Assembly (NCBI GenBank): GCA_023101725.1
Contig: JALJCO010012847.1
Location: 346,374-410,373, forward strand
Direction of reading: 5' to 3'
Length of the DNA stretch: 64,000 bases
Source: Atherinomorus stipes
Taxonomy: Eukaryota > Chordata > Actinopteri > Atheriniformes > Atherinidae
Below the pieces are notes generated by a model that worked only from the letters and a program-made list of their open reading frames with translations, was not told where the DNA came from and made no database searches. A program made the position numbers and the translations under genes. Shown piece by piece: positions 1-22,692 of this stretch. Numbering within the stretch: position 1 is the first letter of the stretch; every line of letters starts with the position of its first letter.

Positions 1-860
1 CCTGCCTGATTACACACACCTGTCTGATTATGAACACACCTGTCTGATTATACACACACCTGTCTGATTATGAACACACCTGTCTGATTACACACATACG
101 CACACACCTGTCTGATTATAAACACACCTGTCTGATTATACACACACCTGTCTGATTATAAACACACCTGTCTGATTATGAACACACCTGTCTGATTACA
201 CACACCTGTCTGATTATAAACACACCTGTCTGATTATACACACACCTGTCTGATTATGAACACACCTGTCTGATTACACACACACGTCTGATAACACACC
301 TGCCTGATTACACACACACACATCTAATAACACACCTGGCTGATCACACAACTGTCTGATAATACACACGTCTAATAATACACTTGGCTGATCACACAAC
401 TGTCTGATAATACACACATCAGTCTGATTACACACACCTGTCTGATAACACACACGTCTAATAATACACCTGGCTGATCACACACACCTGTCTGATAACA
501 TAAACACCTGTTTGATTCACACACACCTGTCTGATAATACACACATCAGTCTAATTACACACCTGCCTGATTACCCTCACACGTCGAATAACACACTTGT
601 CTGATCACACTCACTTGCCTGATTACACACACACGTCTGATAACACACCTAGCTGATTACACACCTGTCTTATCACACACACCTGTCTCATAATACACCT
701 GACTGATTACACACACAGCTGTCTGACTACACACACACACACGTCTGATTACATACACACACCTGTCTTATTACACCCCTGTCTCATCACCCCTGTCTGA
801 TCACATACACTTGTCTGATTACACACCTTTCTATCACACCTGCGTGATCATACACACCTG
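1..860. repeat. Minisatellite, about 16-18 bp unit
   Basis: Tandem array built from variants of CACACCTGTCTGATTA with CA-rich spacers. It begins at or before the left edge of the window and decays towards 860. The right half is more diverged than the left, with CTGATAA and CTAATAA variants. There is no open reading frame of note. It is a CA-microsatellite-derived minisatellite. Confidence 0.9.
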
Positions 861-1010
861 TCTGGTCTGTCTGCATGTTGCTCGTTTGAATGTCATTCCT
901 GAAAAATGTGCTGCACATTAATGAATTTCTGTTAATTGATCTCTAATTCTGGGGATTACATCACTGAGGTGTGTTTTCCTGCTATAACTAAGAATGTGTA
1001 GAATGTAAGA

Positions 1011-1400
1011 ACCAGGGATGTCAAACTCACCTGGTCTCCAGTGGGTCAGACCAGTAAAATAACAGCATAAAAACCTGTAAATAATTAAAACCCCACATTT
1101 TCCCTTTCTTTTAGTACAAAGAAGTACATCATCAAGATTTTTACATTTAATGAACTCTGCTTTGACTAAACATTTCCATGTGTGTGTGTAGTAATCCTGA
1201 GCACCTGACCTGACTTACCTCCGTCTTACCTGGAGGTGTTTTACATTTAAACAGAAATATCAAAGCTCACCTAGACATGTCAGGATTACAGTTACTTTAT
1301 CACTAGATTAGTTTACATTTTCTAATTCATCCTGTGGGCCTGATTGAACCCTCTGTGAGGCTGGTTTTGGCCCCTGGGACGGATGTTTGACACCCCTGGT
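1011..1400. mobile_element. hAT-like MITE with 16-bp inverted ends
   Basis: The left end ACCAGGGATGTCAAAC and the right end GTTTGACACCCCTGGT are inverted copies with one mismatch, 390 bp apart. The interior is AT-rich and non-coding. A partial relative starts at 2012 (ACCAGGGGTGTCAAAC), and diverged relatives occur near 40560 and 53030. No clear target-site duplication is visible, so the superfamily is inferred from similarity to the other elements here. Confidence 0.6.
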
Positions 1401-2209
1401 CTATGAGCTGTAAACACTAAGTGATGTAAACCAGAAAAACGTGAGTCATGTCCACGCTGATGTAAAAGATTTGTGTGACTCCAGATGTTTCATTGGACTC
1501 GGTTGGGAGGAAGTTTCTGCTTTTCTCAGCTCTGCTGACTCCAGACGATGCATGGCGATCTGCGTCAGCTAACAGTTGCATGTGAGGATGTGGTTTTCAT
1601 TCCCATCAGTAAGTTGCACATCAGAACTCTGAAACTGCATGATGAGATGAAGAAGCACTGCAACCAGCACCAGATTCTACATCAACCAACTCTGCAATGC
1701 AGGAGACACTCCATCAGCTGTTATGGCATGAATTAAACATGTTTGTGAAGAATCCAACAATAAATGCTTTAATTTGTTAAACTGTATTAGATCAACGTGT
1801 GATCTGTCTGCATAACCTGTATGAATTACAGCTGGACTGTTCTAGAGTCAAACATGCTGATTAAATGTTTTCCTCATGACCGTTTTGTCTAAATCTGAGG
1901 TTATCACAGAGATGAACCCTCTGTTTTTTTCCTAACCTTTATTAAGATGATGTAGAAAAAAAATACGAGAATTTTCGATAAATTACAGTAATTTAATCTC
2001 ATTTATTTGAACCAGGGGTGTCAAACATACGGCCAAGGAGCCAAAACCAGCTTTCCAAAGGGTCCAGAGAGAACTTGTGTTTTCCATCTGTCTGATTTCA
2101 GTTTTTATGATGAGGTGAGTTAGTTCAAGTGATCAGGATTACTACATGGATGTACATTTAAAATAACTTCTAGATCTGGAAAGTTACTCTGATCATGATG
2201 TGGAATACT
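1401..2209. other. Intergenic, one partial repeat
   Basis: No gene is recognised. 2012-2100 is a one-ended copy of the MITE at 1011. A 62-codon ORF at 1548-1736 has no recognisable motif and is probably chance. Confidence 0.6.
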
Positions 2210-4780
2210 GGAGTTTTTACTTCCCGATACTAATTCCCAGTCCTAGGAATAACCTAGTCCTAAGAATGAGTGAAGTAATCTAAGAAACTACAGTAATCCT
2301 AGGAACAGGTAAAGTAATCCCTCATAGAAATGAGTAAAGTAATCCTAGAAATGATTAAGTAATCCTAGGAATGAGTTATCCATCCTAGTGTGGCAAGGTA
2401 CACAACAGAAGGCCCGTGCAGGATTCCCCAGACTTCTGGGTGACAGTCATGCACGCTAACCATTCAGCCAAAGGGATGTCCCTTTCAAGTACATCCAGCT
2501 GCAGCCGCAGACCCGGATGTGTGTTGTTAGACTGGGCGTGGTTTGTAGGGAAAATGGGCGTAGTTTGTAGTGACGTAGGCAGCTGGTCATTAGGTTATGG
2601 GAAAGGGTCCACTGATTCTATGGTGGGCGTGGCTTGTAGTGGCTCCGGCTGCAACTAGGTGCTACTCATCCCTTTGGCTGAATGGTCAGCTCGCATGACT
2701 CTCACCCGGGAGTCTGGGGATCAAATCCCGCCCAGGCCCTCATTTGTCCTGGCACAATCTGGCGATGCATAATGACCATTCAGCCAAAGGGACATCCCTG
2801 TGGCCAAGTAGCCAGGGTGCATAATGAATCGGAGGCATAGTGAGTAGGAGTAAGTAAAATAATCATAGGAATGGGTAAAGTAGCACAAGAAACGAGTAAT
2901 CCATCCAAAGAATGAGTACAATGGTCCTAGGAATGAGTAAAGTAGTCCAAGGAACGAGTAATGCATCCTAGGAATGAGTAAAGTAGTCCTAGGAGTGAGT
3001 AATCCATCCTTGGAATGAGTAAAATAGTGCAAGAATCGAGTAAGCCATCCTAGGAATAAGTATAGTCGTTCTAGGAACGAGTAATGCATCCTAGGAATGA
3101 GTAAAGTAGTCCTAGGAGTGAGTAATCCATCCTTGGAATGAGTAATGTAGTGCAAGAATTGAGTAGCCATCCTAGGAATAAGTAAGTCGTCAACGAGTAA
3201 TCCATCCTTGGAATGAGTAAAGTAGTCCTAGGAACAAGTAATCCATCCTAAGAATGAGTAAAGTAGTCCAAGGAACGAGTAATCCATCCTAAGAATGAGT
3301 AAAGTAGTCCAAGGAATGAGTAATCCATCCTAGGAATGAGTAAAGTACTCCAAGGAATGAGTAATCCATCTTAGGAATGAGTAAAGTACTCCAAGGAGTG
3401 AGTAATCCATCTTTGGAATGAGTAAAGTAGTCCAAGAATCGAGTAATGCCATCCTAAGAATGAGGATAGTCGTTCTAGGAACGAGTAATCCATCCTAGGA
3501 ATGAGTAAAGTAGTCCTAGGAAGGAGTAATCCATCCTAAAAATGAGTAAAGTACTCCAAGGAACGAGTAATCCATCCTTGGAATGAGTAAAGTAGTCCAA
3601 GGAATGAGTAATCCATCCTAGGAATGAGTAAAGTAGTCCAAGGAATGAGTAATCCATCCTAGGAATGAGTAAAGTACTCCTAGGAGTGAGTAATCCATCC
3701 TTGGAATGAGTAAAGTAGTGCAAGAATCGAGTAACCCATCCTAGGAATGAGTATAGTCGTTCTAGGAACGAGTAATGCATCCTAAGAATGAGTAAAGAAG
3801 TCCAAGGAATGAGTAATCCATCCTAGGAATGAGTAAAGTAGTCCTAGAAGGAATGAGTAATCCATCCTAGAAATGAGTAAAGTACTCCTAGGAGTGAGTA
3901 ATCCATCCTTGGAATGAGTAAAGTAGTGCAAGAATTGAGTAAGCCATCCTAGGAATAAGTATAGTCGTTCTAGGAACGAGTAATCCATCCTAGGAATGAG
4001 TAAAGTAGTTCTAGGAACGAGTAATCCATCCTAAGAATGAGTAAAGTAGTCCAAGGAATGAGTAATCCATCCTAAGAATGAGGAAAGTAGTCCAAGGAAC
4101 GAGTAATCCATCCTAGGAATGAGTAATCCATCCTAGGAATGAGTAAAGTACTCCTAGGAGTGAGTAATCCATCCTTGGAATCCTTGGAAAGTAAAGTAGT
4201 GCAAGAAACGAGTAAGCCATCCTAGGAATAAGTATAGTCGTCCTAGGAACGAGTAATGCATTCTAAGAATGAGTAAAGTAGTCCAAGGAACGAGTAATGC
4301 ATCCTAGGAATGAGTAAAATAGTCCAAGGAATGAGTAATCCATCCTAGGAATGAGTAAAGTAGTCCAAGGAATGAGTAATCCATCCTAGGAAAGAGTAAA
4401 GTAGTCCAAGGAATGAGTAATCCATCCTAGGAATGAGTAAAGTACTCCTAGGAGTGAGTAATCCATCCTTGGAATCAGTAAAGTAGTGCAAGGAACGAGT
4501 AAGCCATCCTAGGAATAAGTGTAGTCGTCCTAGGAACGAGTAATGCATCCTCGGATGAGTAATGTAGTCAGAAGGGAGTAATCCATCCTTGAATTGAGTA
4601 AAGAGGAACGAGTAATGCATCCTAGGAATGCGTATGGTAGTCCAAGGAACGAGTAATCCATCCTAGGCATGAGTAAAGTAGTCCTAGAAGGGAGTATTCC
4701 ATCCTTGAATTGAGTAAAGTAGTGCAAGAAACGAGTAAGCCATCCTAGGAATAAGTATAGTCGTCCTAGGAAGGAGTACT
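2210..4780. repeat. Minisatellite, about 40-bp compound unit
   Basis: Two half-units alternate, roughly AATGAGTAAAGTAGTCCAAG and GAACGAGTAATCCATCCTAG, giving a period near 40 bp. It starts with irregular units at 2210 and becomes regular from about 2840. 2411-2840 is an unrelated insert. Long minus-strand ORFs run through the array only because the unit lacks stops in some frames. They are not genes. Confidence 0.9.
2415..2735. repeat. Inverted pair of tRNA-like SINE heads
   Basis: 2667-2735 (plus) looks like a degenerate tRNA: an A-box-like TGGCTGAATGGTCAGC, an anticodon-arm-like CTCTCACCCGGGAG and a B-box-like GGGATCAAATCCC. 2415-2478 is an inverted copy of the same stretch. The core CATTCAGCCAAAGGGATG at 2461-2478 is a perfect inverted match to 2667-2684. 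A third partial copy lies at 2774-2800. The arms match each other better than either matches a functional tRNA, so this is a foldback SINE-type insertion in the minisatellite and not a tRNA gene. Confidence 0.5.
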
Positions 4781-5583
4781 GTGCTACAGTAGAATGGAAA
4801 AGTGAAGCTGAGCAGTTTTGCAGGGGTTTTAATAGGTGTTACACTGGAAAATACATCAGGAAGCCATCGGCTAATGATGGTGATGATGGACCCTGCCATC
4901 AGCGGTCAGTCAGGAGAATCCCAGAATCGCCACCACATTCAAGTGAAGCCCACCATACAGCAGTATATGATAGGAAGATGAATACTTCACTATGAACCCC
5001 CTTCATCTCCATGGAAACCAGCTTGACCTTCATCATTCATCTCAAACAAAGGCAGAGTCACAGGAGAACATTAGCAGAGTTTTTCAGAGCTGGAATAAAA
5101 GCTGCTTTCTGATTGGCTGCCAGAGTTTCCGTCCCACAGTGATGAGACAGACGTCTCTGTAACCAGCAGAGTCTCTGCTTTCGTACGAAAGCTTGTTTGT
5201 TGGAGAAATGATCATCTAAAGTGGACAGCGATGTTCTCATGCTTTCTTACATGATTGTTGGGGTCTGAACTGTGTTTGGTTTGGATGCTGATGCTTGGTT
5301 GAGTCTTTTAGCCGAGTTTCCCCTGCTACATGTTAGCGATGATGCTTCCAGTCTGCAGACATCTGGGCTGGAAGATCTCACGCTGAACCCTGTATAGTCA
5401 AGTAGACGTTTAGCTTTACAGAAAACAAGGGAAGATTTGACATTGTGTGAAGTGTTGATGGAAATCTGAAACCATGAAAACATCGTCTTTGGTTTATCAG
5501 GGCAGATCTCATAAAATCTCAGTATATTAGGTTTATAGCAAATGAATGAGCACAACTTTGATCTTTTATGATAAAACATAAAT
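4781..5583. other. Unassigned sequence downstream of katna1
   Basis: Ordinary-complexity sequence between the minisatellite and the katna1 polyadenylation signal. No conserved protein motif, RNA gene or terminal repeat was seen on either strand. Confidence 0.5.
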
Positions 5584-5589
5584 TTTATT
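5584..5589 (-). terminator. katna1: katna1 polyadenylation signal
   Basis: TTTATT on the plus strand reads AATAAA on the minus strand, about 330 bases after the katna1 stop codon. That gives a 3' UTR of about 350 bases. It is the first canonical hexamer after the stop. Confidence 0.6.
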
Positions 5590-5916
5590 CAAGAAACATC
5601 CTCCTACATTTGATTGGTTGTCCACACTCTCTTTGACAGAGACCAGTATGAAGATCAGGCACTTGGGTGAGTCTCCAGAAGCTCAGCCTCATGTTGGAGT
5701 TGAGGTTTTAGCTGATTTCACCAACACTTTTGAGACTAAAAACATCTGAAATGTTCTTAACTGCCATTGTCACTCTGAAACTCTTCAGCTCAGCTTCAGA
5801 AAACAGTTGCACCCATCTCCCTCCTGTAATAAAATCAGCTCGCCACCCTGCCATGAGAAACGTCCACCACCCAGACTACACAACAGTAACACGTTCAACG
5901 CGGTTACAGATGGTTT

Positions 5917-17023
<11,107 letters not shown>

Positions 17024-17573
17024 CCTGCAGCGGGAACACAAGTCAGAGGTAAGCAAGCGTAAGGAATCAGCACGTGACTGACAAACATCTTCTGTTTTCC
17101 AGCTGTTCCAGCCTGAGATGGCTCAGACTGCTGATGGAAGTCCCATGATGTACTGAGCTCCTTCCCTTTTCATCCCTCTCTCTTTTATAGAAACTTATGA
17201 CATCATGAACTTCTCTCTCAGCAGGTCTCGCTGGATAACAGTCGTTGTGCTTGTTGGTCTCTCTGTCCTGTCCCCTCCACCAACTGGTCCAGGCAGACGG
17301 CCACCCTCCCTGAGCCCAGTTCTGGTTCTGCTGGAGGTTTTTCCTTCCCGCCTCCACGAGCAGCTCAGGGTGGGGGATCGAATCAAAGTCGAGAAGATTC
17401 GATGCAATCATGTGGTTCCTTAGTTAGGCTACTGACTTGTATGAATACTGAATACTTGACAATGACATCTCAGAAATTAAGCACTGATCACAGGTTCTGA
17501 TTTTGTATAACAGGAGTGTGCTTGAGGATTTTGAATTCTCTGCCGTTGTCTTTAACTCTTTGAGTCCTGAGAC

Positions 17574-17994
17574 TCGGGCTGCACAATTAATCGTTAAAAA
17601 AATCGCAATCTCAATTCACACATACATGTAATCTCATTTCTACCATCAATATTATTTTAATCATGACTGCATCACAAAGAAGTTTCCATTCTTCCTGGAT
17701 TTTTTTCAAGCGCCCTCAAATGCAGCACTGCCGTTGCCTCCCCACCCCCGAACCAATGGTAAAGAACTACAACTATGCATCTGCCAAAGAAGTGCTCCAA
17801 CAAAGCTCTTGTGCAAACACATGTTTTATTTTGAGCTATCTTTTGAATAAGATTGTTTTTTTTGTTTTGTTAAAGTTTATATGTGCAATAAAATTTTGGG
17901 GGAAAAAGAAATAAATTGGGCCAGAGAATCGTGATCTCAATTTTAAGCCAAAAAAAATCGTGATTCACATTTTTCCCAGAAACGTGCAGCCCTA
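17574..17994. mobile_element. hAT-like MITE, TSD CCTGAGAC
   Basis: Ends TCGGGCTGCACAATTAATCG and AGAAACGTGCAGCCCTA. A perfect 8-bp duplication, CCTGAGAC, lies at 17566-17573 and 17995-18002. The 421-bp interior is an inverted homologue of the element at 26712-27121. They share, for example, the stretch around CTGCCAAAGAAGTGCTCC and its complement. Confidence 0.85.
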
Positions 17995-18118
17995 CCTGAG
18001 ACTATCTTTTGACCTCAGCTGAAAGATTTTATACCCATAATGAAGTGAGTTCATCTCTACAAGCACGAGGTCTCCGCTGACTTTTAGAGTCCAAGTAAAG
18101 GGAGATTGGTTGTGTTAA

Positions 18119-18410
18119 AGGAGAAGTTCTTTTTTTTTCAATCTGGATCTATTTTCTAGCATGAAATATGTTCATTTCCTCACACAGACAGTTTTGGTGC
18201 AACTTGAATTCCTTCAGGAGATTTAGATCCACTCCAGATCAGCGTATGTCCAATATAATGGAAGTGATGGGGCAACCTCAGGCAGCCTCTAAACGAGGTA
18301 TTATCTGCCACAAACTCCTTCATTTCACCAATGTTTTGTTACAAAACATTCGTTGGACCCCCCTGTGAGCTCGAAGCAGCTTTTTTTGTGGGGATTCGTC
18401 TTTATTTACA
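18119..18410. mobile_element. Partial copy of a TTAA-type foldback family
   Basis: Begins after TTAA (18115-18118) with AGGAGAAGTTC, a T tract and CAATCTGGATC. It then has GGGCAGCCTCTAAACGAGG and TATCTGCCACAAACTCC. The same landmarks occur in the elements at 59075-61216 and near 32000. The right end could not be fixed. Confidence 0.5.
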
Positions 18411-18518
18411 GACAATTACTTGTTATGGTGTCGCATAGTAGTGACATCATCAAAGCCGCCGCAGTAAAAATGTCAGTAAAAAAGTTTCTTAAAAATCTTT
18501 TTTTTTAACAAACTTTAA

Positions 18519-18843
18519 AGACGCACAACGGAACTTTTAGCAGTTTTCTTAATGACGCGCCTCCTATCGGCGGCTAAACTAGCATCCATCTTTATCGTAC
18601 CTGCACCGTGATTCACTCCAGCCAGTAAAATAGTCTTATCTTTACTCTTGTTCTGTCCCTTCCCTGCTTTCTTTTTCTCCGGTTATGTTTCCTTGCATTT
18701 CTCTACCTAATCCGACATTTTCTGAGCCCCGGGACGCCTCTGGGCAGCGACTGCTTGAAATGCGCATAATGAATGTTGATGTGCCATCAAAACGGGGCAG
18801 GAAACGCTAATTTTTAAAGGTCTAAAAGTGACGTTGTGTGTCT
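18519..18843. mobile_element. piggyBac-like MITE flanked by TTAA
   Basis: The inverted ends AGACGCACAACGGAACTTTT and AAAAGTGACGTTGTGTGTCT are near-perfect. TTAA borders both sides (18515-18518 and 18844-18847). The 325-bp interior is non-coding. Confidence 0.75.
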
Positions 18844-18879
18844 TTAAAACTTCTAAAGACAGTTTCTTTTAGGATGTTC

Positions 18880-19205
18880 GGTTTGAACAGAGTTTATAAA
18901 CGGTTATTTGGGTAAATAACCAAATATCCCTTGTTTTTTGGGTATCGTTTTTGTCTCTCTCTCTCTCTCTCTCTTCTCAAGGAGAAAAAAAATCCAGGTG
19001 GTTCTAGGATATAATGCACCTATCCTATTAGTTTTGTTTGAACAACTGTCTGACCTGTTATACATAACACAAGTTGACTTCTAATTTTGCACAAGGAATA
19101 AATATTACATAATCTATTTTCAGCTTTAATATCGGAATTGATATTGGTTATCGGCCACATGAGTTTTAAAATATCTGCATATCAGATATCGCCCAAAATT
19201 CCACA
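18880..19205. repeat. hAT-like fragment related to 8934 element
   Basis: Inverted relative of the 8934-9230 interval, with GGTTATTTGGGTAAATAACC, then TCTTCTCAAGGAGAAAAAA, then TATCGGCCACATGAG-like sequence. The terminal repeats and a target duplication are missing. Confidence 0.5.
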
Positions 19206-19629
19206 AACACAAACTGCTGGATGTAAACCATGCTCCTCCTCTGTTTCTGGGTCACGCTCTTCCTCCTTTAAGTTCAAGGCAGGTGTCACACCACTATGAC
19301 ATCACGCTGTTATGTAGCTGACGCATCTATCGCTGTCCACTTTATACCCTCCTACCAGGTAAGGGTACAGATGCTGTGATTAGGGTTTACCCAACCAAAC
19401 CATCCTCTCCCATCCCGGACCGCTTGATGGAAACAGGACTTAAAGCAGTGATGTCATTTCCTGATGTTCATGCTTATCTGGATCACGCCATAGTTTTTTG
19501 TGGCAGAAATTGTGTAACAGGGTTACTCAGATACAGAACTAAATTATTAAGAACGATAAGTTATTTTCATCATTAAATATAATTTATTTATTTGTAATCA
19601 AAACAAAAAAAATAGATGTTTATAATGAT

Positions 19630-21067
19630 TAGGGCTGCCACAATTAGTCCATTAATCGTGATTATGAAAACTATCAAAACAATCTCACAATCAACTAATT
19701 GTTTTTTGTTTTTAAGCTTTATTTTTTTCTCTAAAATTTTCCACTGTATAGAAAAAATATCACTTAAATTGGAATGCTGATTCAATAAAATATCTAGGTG
19801 TGATAATAACTCGGGATTTAACAGACTATGAGGCAAATTACGACCCAATACACGACAAAATTTGGAGAGATGTGGCAAAATGGTCAACACTGGTAATGGA
19901 TTTCAGTTCCAGGATAGATGTGACTGAAAACTCAACTAGAAAAGGAGAATGGCAGATTAGGGAAAATGTGATTATGAGAGTAACATTTGAAATATGGGAT
20001 GAAGTAGTTAAAAAAATACAAGCTGACAAGACAGTAAACTGCTAATCTGACCCTCCTGCTCCTCCAGCTTCAAGCCGGGTGGGGTAGATAAGACATTTAG
20101 AAAGTGGGGAGACAAGGGAATAACAGCTATTTGCACCCTCATAGACAAACAGCACCTCAAATCAGCCAACTTAAAAATGAATATAATCTGGAAAATACAG
20201 ACTTTCACAGATACCTACTGAGACACTTCTACAATACAGAAATTAAAAAAGAAATCTCATTGGATGGGAATGATGTAATTGAGGTCCTGACAGGTGCCTA
20301 CAAGCAAATGCCTTCAAAAACTGTATCCAAGTTGTACCCTTGTATAAACCCTTGTTTATCGAAGCAACAAACACAAAACACTGCACAAAAAAGTACAATG
20401 GGAAAAGGAACTTGATGTTCATTTGTCTGAGAGTGACTGGCGGTCCATATGTAAGACCCAACACATGTCAACGAGTTCTAGGAAATGGAGGGAATTTGGC
20501 TGGAAAAATTCATTGCGTTTTTTCATTAAACCAAACACAAAAAAAAAAACAATCAGGTGAGCAACAGTGTTGCTGGAGACAATGTGGGCAACAAAACGCC
20601 AGCCACTCTCATGTATTCTGGGCTTGCATAAAAATAAGGCCATTTTGGGAGGGGATCCTCAAGTCTACAGGTGAAATCTTGGGATACAATATCTCCAACG
20701 GCCCCCAATTTATATATCTTGGACTGAAACCAAAAGTCATGTGTAAAGGTGATTCATATCTATTTAAAATACTGTCTCTCTCAGCCAAGAAAGCCATTAC
20801 AAAGACACTGGTTGAGAACAGATGCACCCAACCTGAGCAGGTCAATGGAACAAATTACCTACAGACTACGTCTTAAAACTGAGTAATATACAGCAAGATG
20901 GAAAAAATGGAATCACTATGTATATAAGTAATTTCCCCCCTCCCCCTGTTAATGTACCCTTTCTTTTTCTTTTTCTCTATTTCTTTTCTTGATCGCTTGT
21001 GCTCTCTCTGTCTGTTTTTACAAGTATTTTTGTTCATGTTCTAACTACTGTTTAAAAAAAAAAGTTA

Positions 21068-21105
<38 letters not shown>

Positions 21106-21279
21106 TTATAAAAGTGATAGTCCTCGGTCAAAGTTACGTTTTTTACAGTAGATTCAATGAAACTTTTGACTGGTACTGTAAATATATGGTACAATTTTCT
21201 TATGATCTGATTAGTCGACTAATCGCCAAAATAATCGGTGACTAGTCAAGCATCAAAATAATTCTTTGTGGCAGCGCTG
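19630..21279. mobile_element. hAT-like element interrupted by an L1
   Basis: Left end TAGGGCTGCCACAATTAGTC, right end GACTAATCGCC through TTTGTGGCAGCGCTG. The flanking 8-mers ATAATGAT (19622-19629) and ATGATGAT (21280-21287) agree at 7 of 8. The middle (about 19742-21065) is a foreign L1 fragment. Confidence 0.65.
19742..21065 (+). mobile_element. 5'-truncated L1-type LINE
   Basis: Plus-strand C-terminal ORF2 remnant. It starts near SIKYLGVIITRDLTDYEANY (19785-19845) and ends with CCWRQCGQQNASHSHVFWAC at 20566-20630 and the following FWEGILKSTGEILGY. Several frameshifts separate the segments. A short A run at 21054-21063 precedes an (AT)n stretch at 21070-21103. It is the same family as the minus-strand copy at 9954-11306 but is not a direct duplicate. 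Confidence 0.8.
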
Positions 21280-21339
21280 ATGATGATATTCCAAGTTCAC
21301 TTTCATTGAAGGCCACGAGGGACATGACAAAGATGATGT

Positions 21340-21371
21340 CAACTTGGGGGTGGGGGGGGGGGGGGGGGACA
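21340..21371. repeat. G homopolymer tract
   Basis: GGGGGTGGGG followed by an unbroken run of about 17 G. Its length is uncertain in any assembly. It lies in intergenic sequence. Confidence 0.7.
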
Positions 21372-21889
21372 AACTCATTTTAAACAAAAGGGATGAAAAA
21401 ACAAACATTTGATTTAAATTATATTGAAGGAGACAGTTAATACTCTATATTAAGCTGGTTAAATGTAGATTTTCAAGACCTAATAGATCAAATGGAGTCA
21501 ACAAGTGAGAAATGTACCAATTTTATCAGTTATCTGGAAGCCAAAAAGTTTCCCCTGGTCTTGCATTACTACATAAATACATAATTGAACTCAACAAACT
21601 CTTTACGTCGTTATAATTATTAAAACCACATTCTCAGAGGAAGAAATCAATCTTACTTGTTCAGATCATTCAGCCACGGACAGATGAAAAAACCTCCAGC
21701 CTGGAAGTCAACCAACAGAGCCGTTTATGGCTACAAACAGCGGTGAAACCTGGTCCGACCCAAGTTTGGTGTCAGAAAACCGACAGAAACACTTCACCCC
21801 AGAGTTACACGATGTTGTTATTTACCGCCAACATCAGCTGACTTAAAACACAAACTTTGCCAAATGCAGCCGTGAGTTAAAGTAAATCC

Positions 21890-22085
21890 TCTCCGGGTGT
21901 AAACAGGTCAGAAGCGACGGACAAAGTTTGTGCTGTACTTCCTGTCGCCTGGTCGGAGCTGGAGCTTCATAAAACACGCCTCAAACCGAAGACATCCAAC
22001 CGAAGAGACGCCCGGGACAAGGGGACAAGAGACAGCGAGACAGCGGTCCAACAGGAAACTCGACCAGAAGACGGTTAGTTCTACT
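21890..22085 (-). promoter_or_regulatory. katna1: Possible katna1 CpG-rich promoter and 5' exon
   Basis: The katna1 start codon is preceded immediately by a splice acceptor, so its 5' UTR exon must lie further upstream. 21890-22085 is the best candidate before the divergent gopc gene. It is locally GC- and CpG-rich and has ETS-type ACTTCCTG motifs on the plus strand at 21937 and 22082. No donor site could be assigned with confidence, so this is inference. Confidence 0.3.
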
Positions 22086-22264
22086 TCCTGTAGCCCCTTT
22101 CAAACTAAAACCGGAAACATGTTTTGTGGAAAGTATACATAAACAGCTCAACAAACAGATAAATAATTAATAAATGAAGGAAGGAAGGAAGGAATAAATA
22201 AATAGTGCAGTCCAAGACAGAACAACTTTTTAAAATTATAGTTGAGCTAAATGTATTTAGGTCA

Positions 22265-22672
22265 CCTAAAGTCCTTGAGAGCTACTTTCCTTCACATTTT
22301 GGCTCCATTCCTTCTCCAACACACCTGAATCAAATTAATTGCTCATTACCAGGCCGAGAATGACGTGTATGAATGGATTAACCATTTGATTCAGGTGTGC
22401 TGGAGAGGGTATGCTAAAGATTTCAGGATAGTAGCCCTAGAGGACCGGACTTGGGCACCCCTCGTTTAGGTAAAGTCTAATGCAGGGGTGTCCACCTCCT
22501 GTCCTTGAGGGCCACAATCCTTCAGGGTTTTTTTCTTTACCTGAGTCAAATTAATGAGTCACTGTGCAGAACTTCATAGGCTGTTAGACTCATTTAATCG
22601 TGTCAGGTGCGTTGGAGCAAGAACGGAAAGAAAACCTGCAGGACGGCGGCCCTCCAGGACCGACTTTTGTGA
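22265..22672. mobile_element. Two adjacent hAT-like MITE copies
   Basis: 22265-22465 and 22483-22672 are side-by-side diverged copies of one family. Shared landmarks are GTCCTTGAG(A/G)G, ACCTGA(A/G)TCAAATTAAT, CTCATT and a GGACCG(A/G)ACTT end. The second starts CAGGGGTGTCCACCTCCTG. Both are non-coding. Confidence 0.55.
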
Positions 22673-22692
22673 ATCATATTAACAGGTAGCAG

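Noticed and set aside
1..860. Possible CRISPR-like array
   Set aside because: The units are contiguous CA-rich tandem repeats without distinct spacers, in a vertebrate genome. The same holds for the other arrays.
2721..4899. Minus-strand ORFs rich in YSFLGLLYSFLG repeats, like a membrane protein
   Set aside because: They are translations of the 40-bp minisatellite and break irregularly. Nothing conserved lies upstream or downstream.
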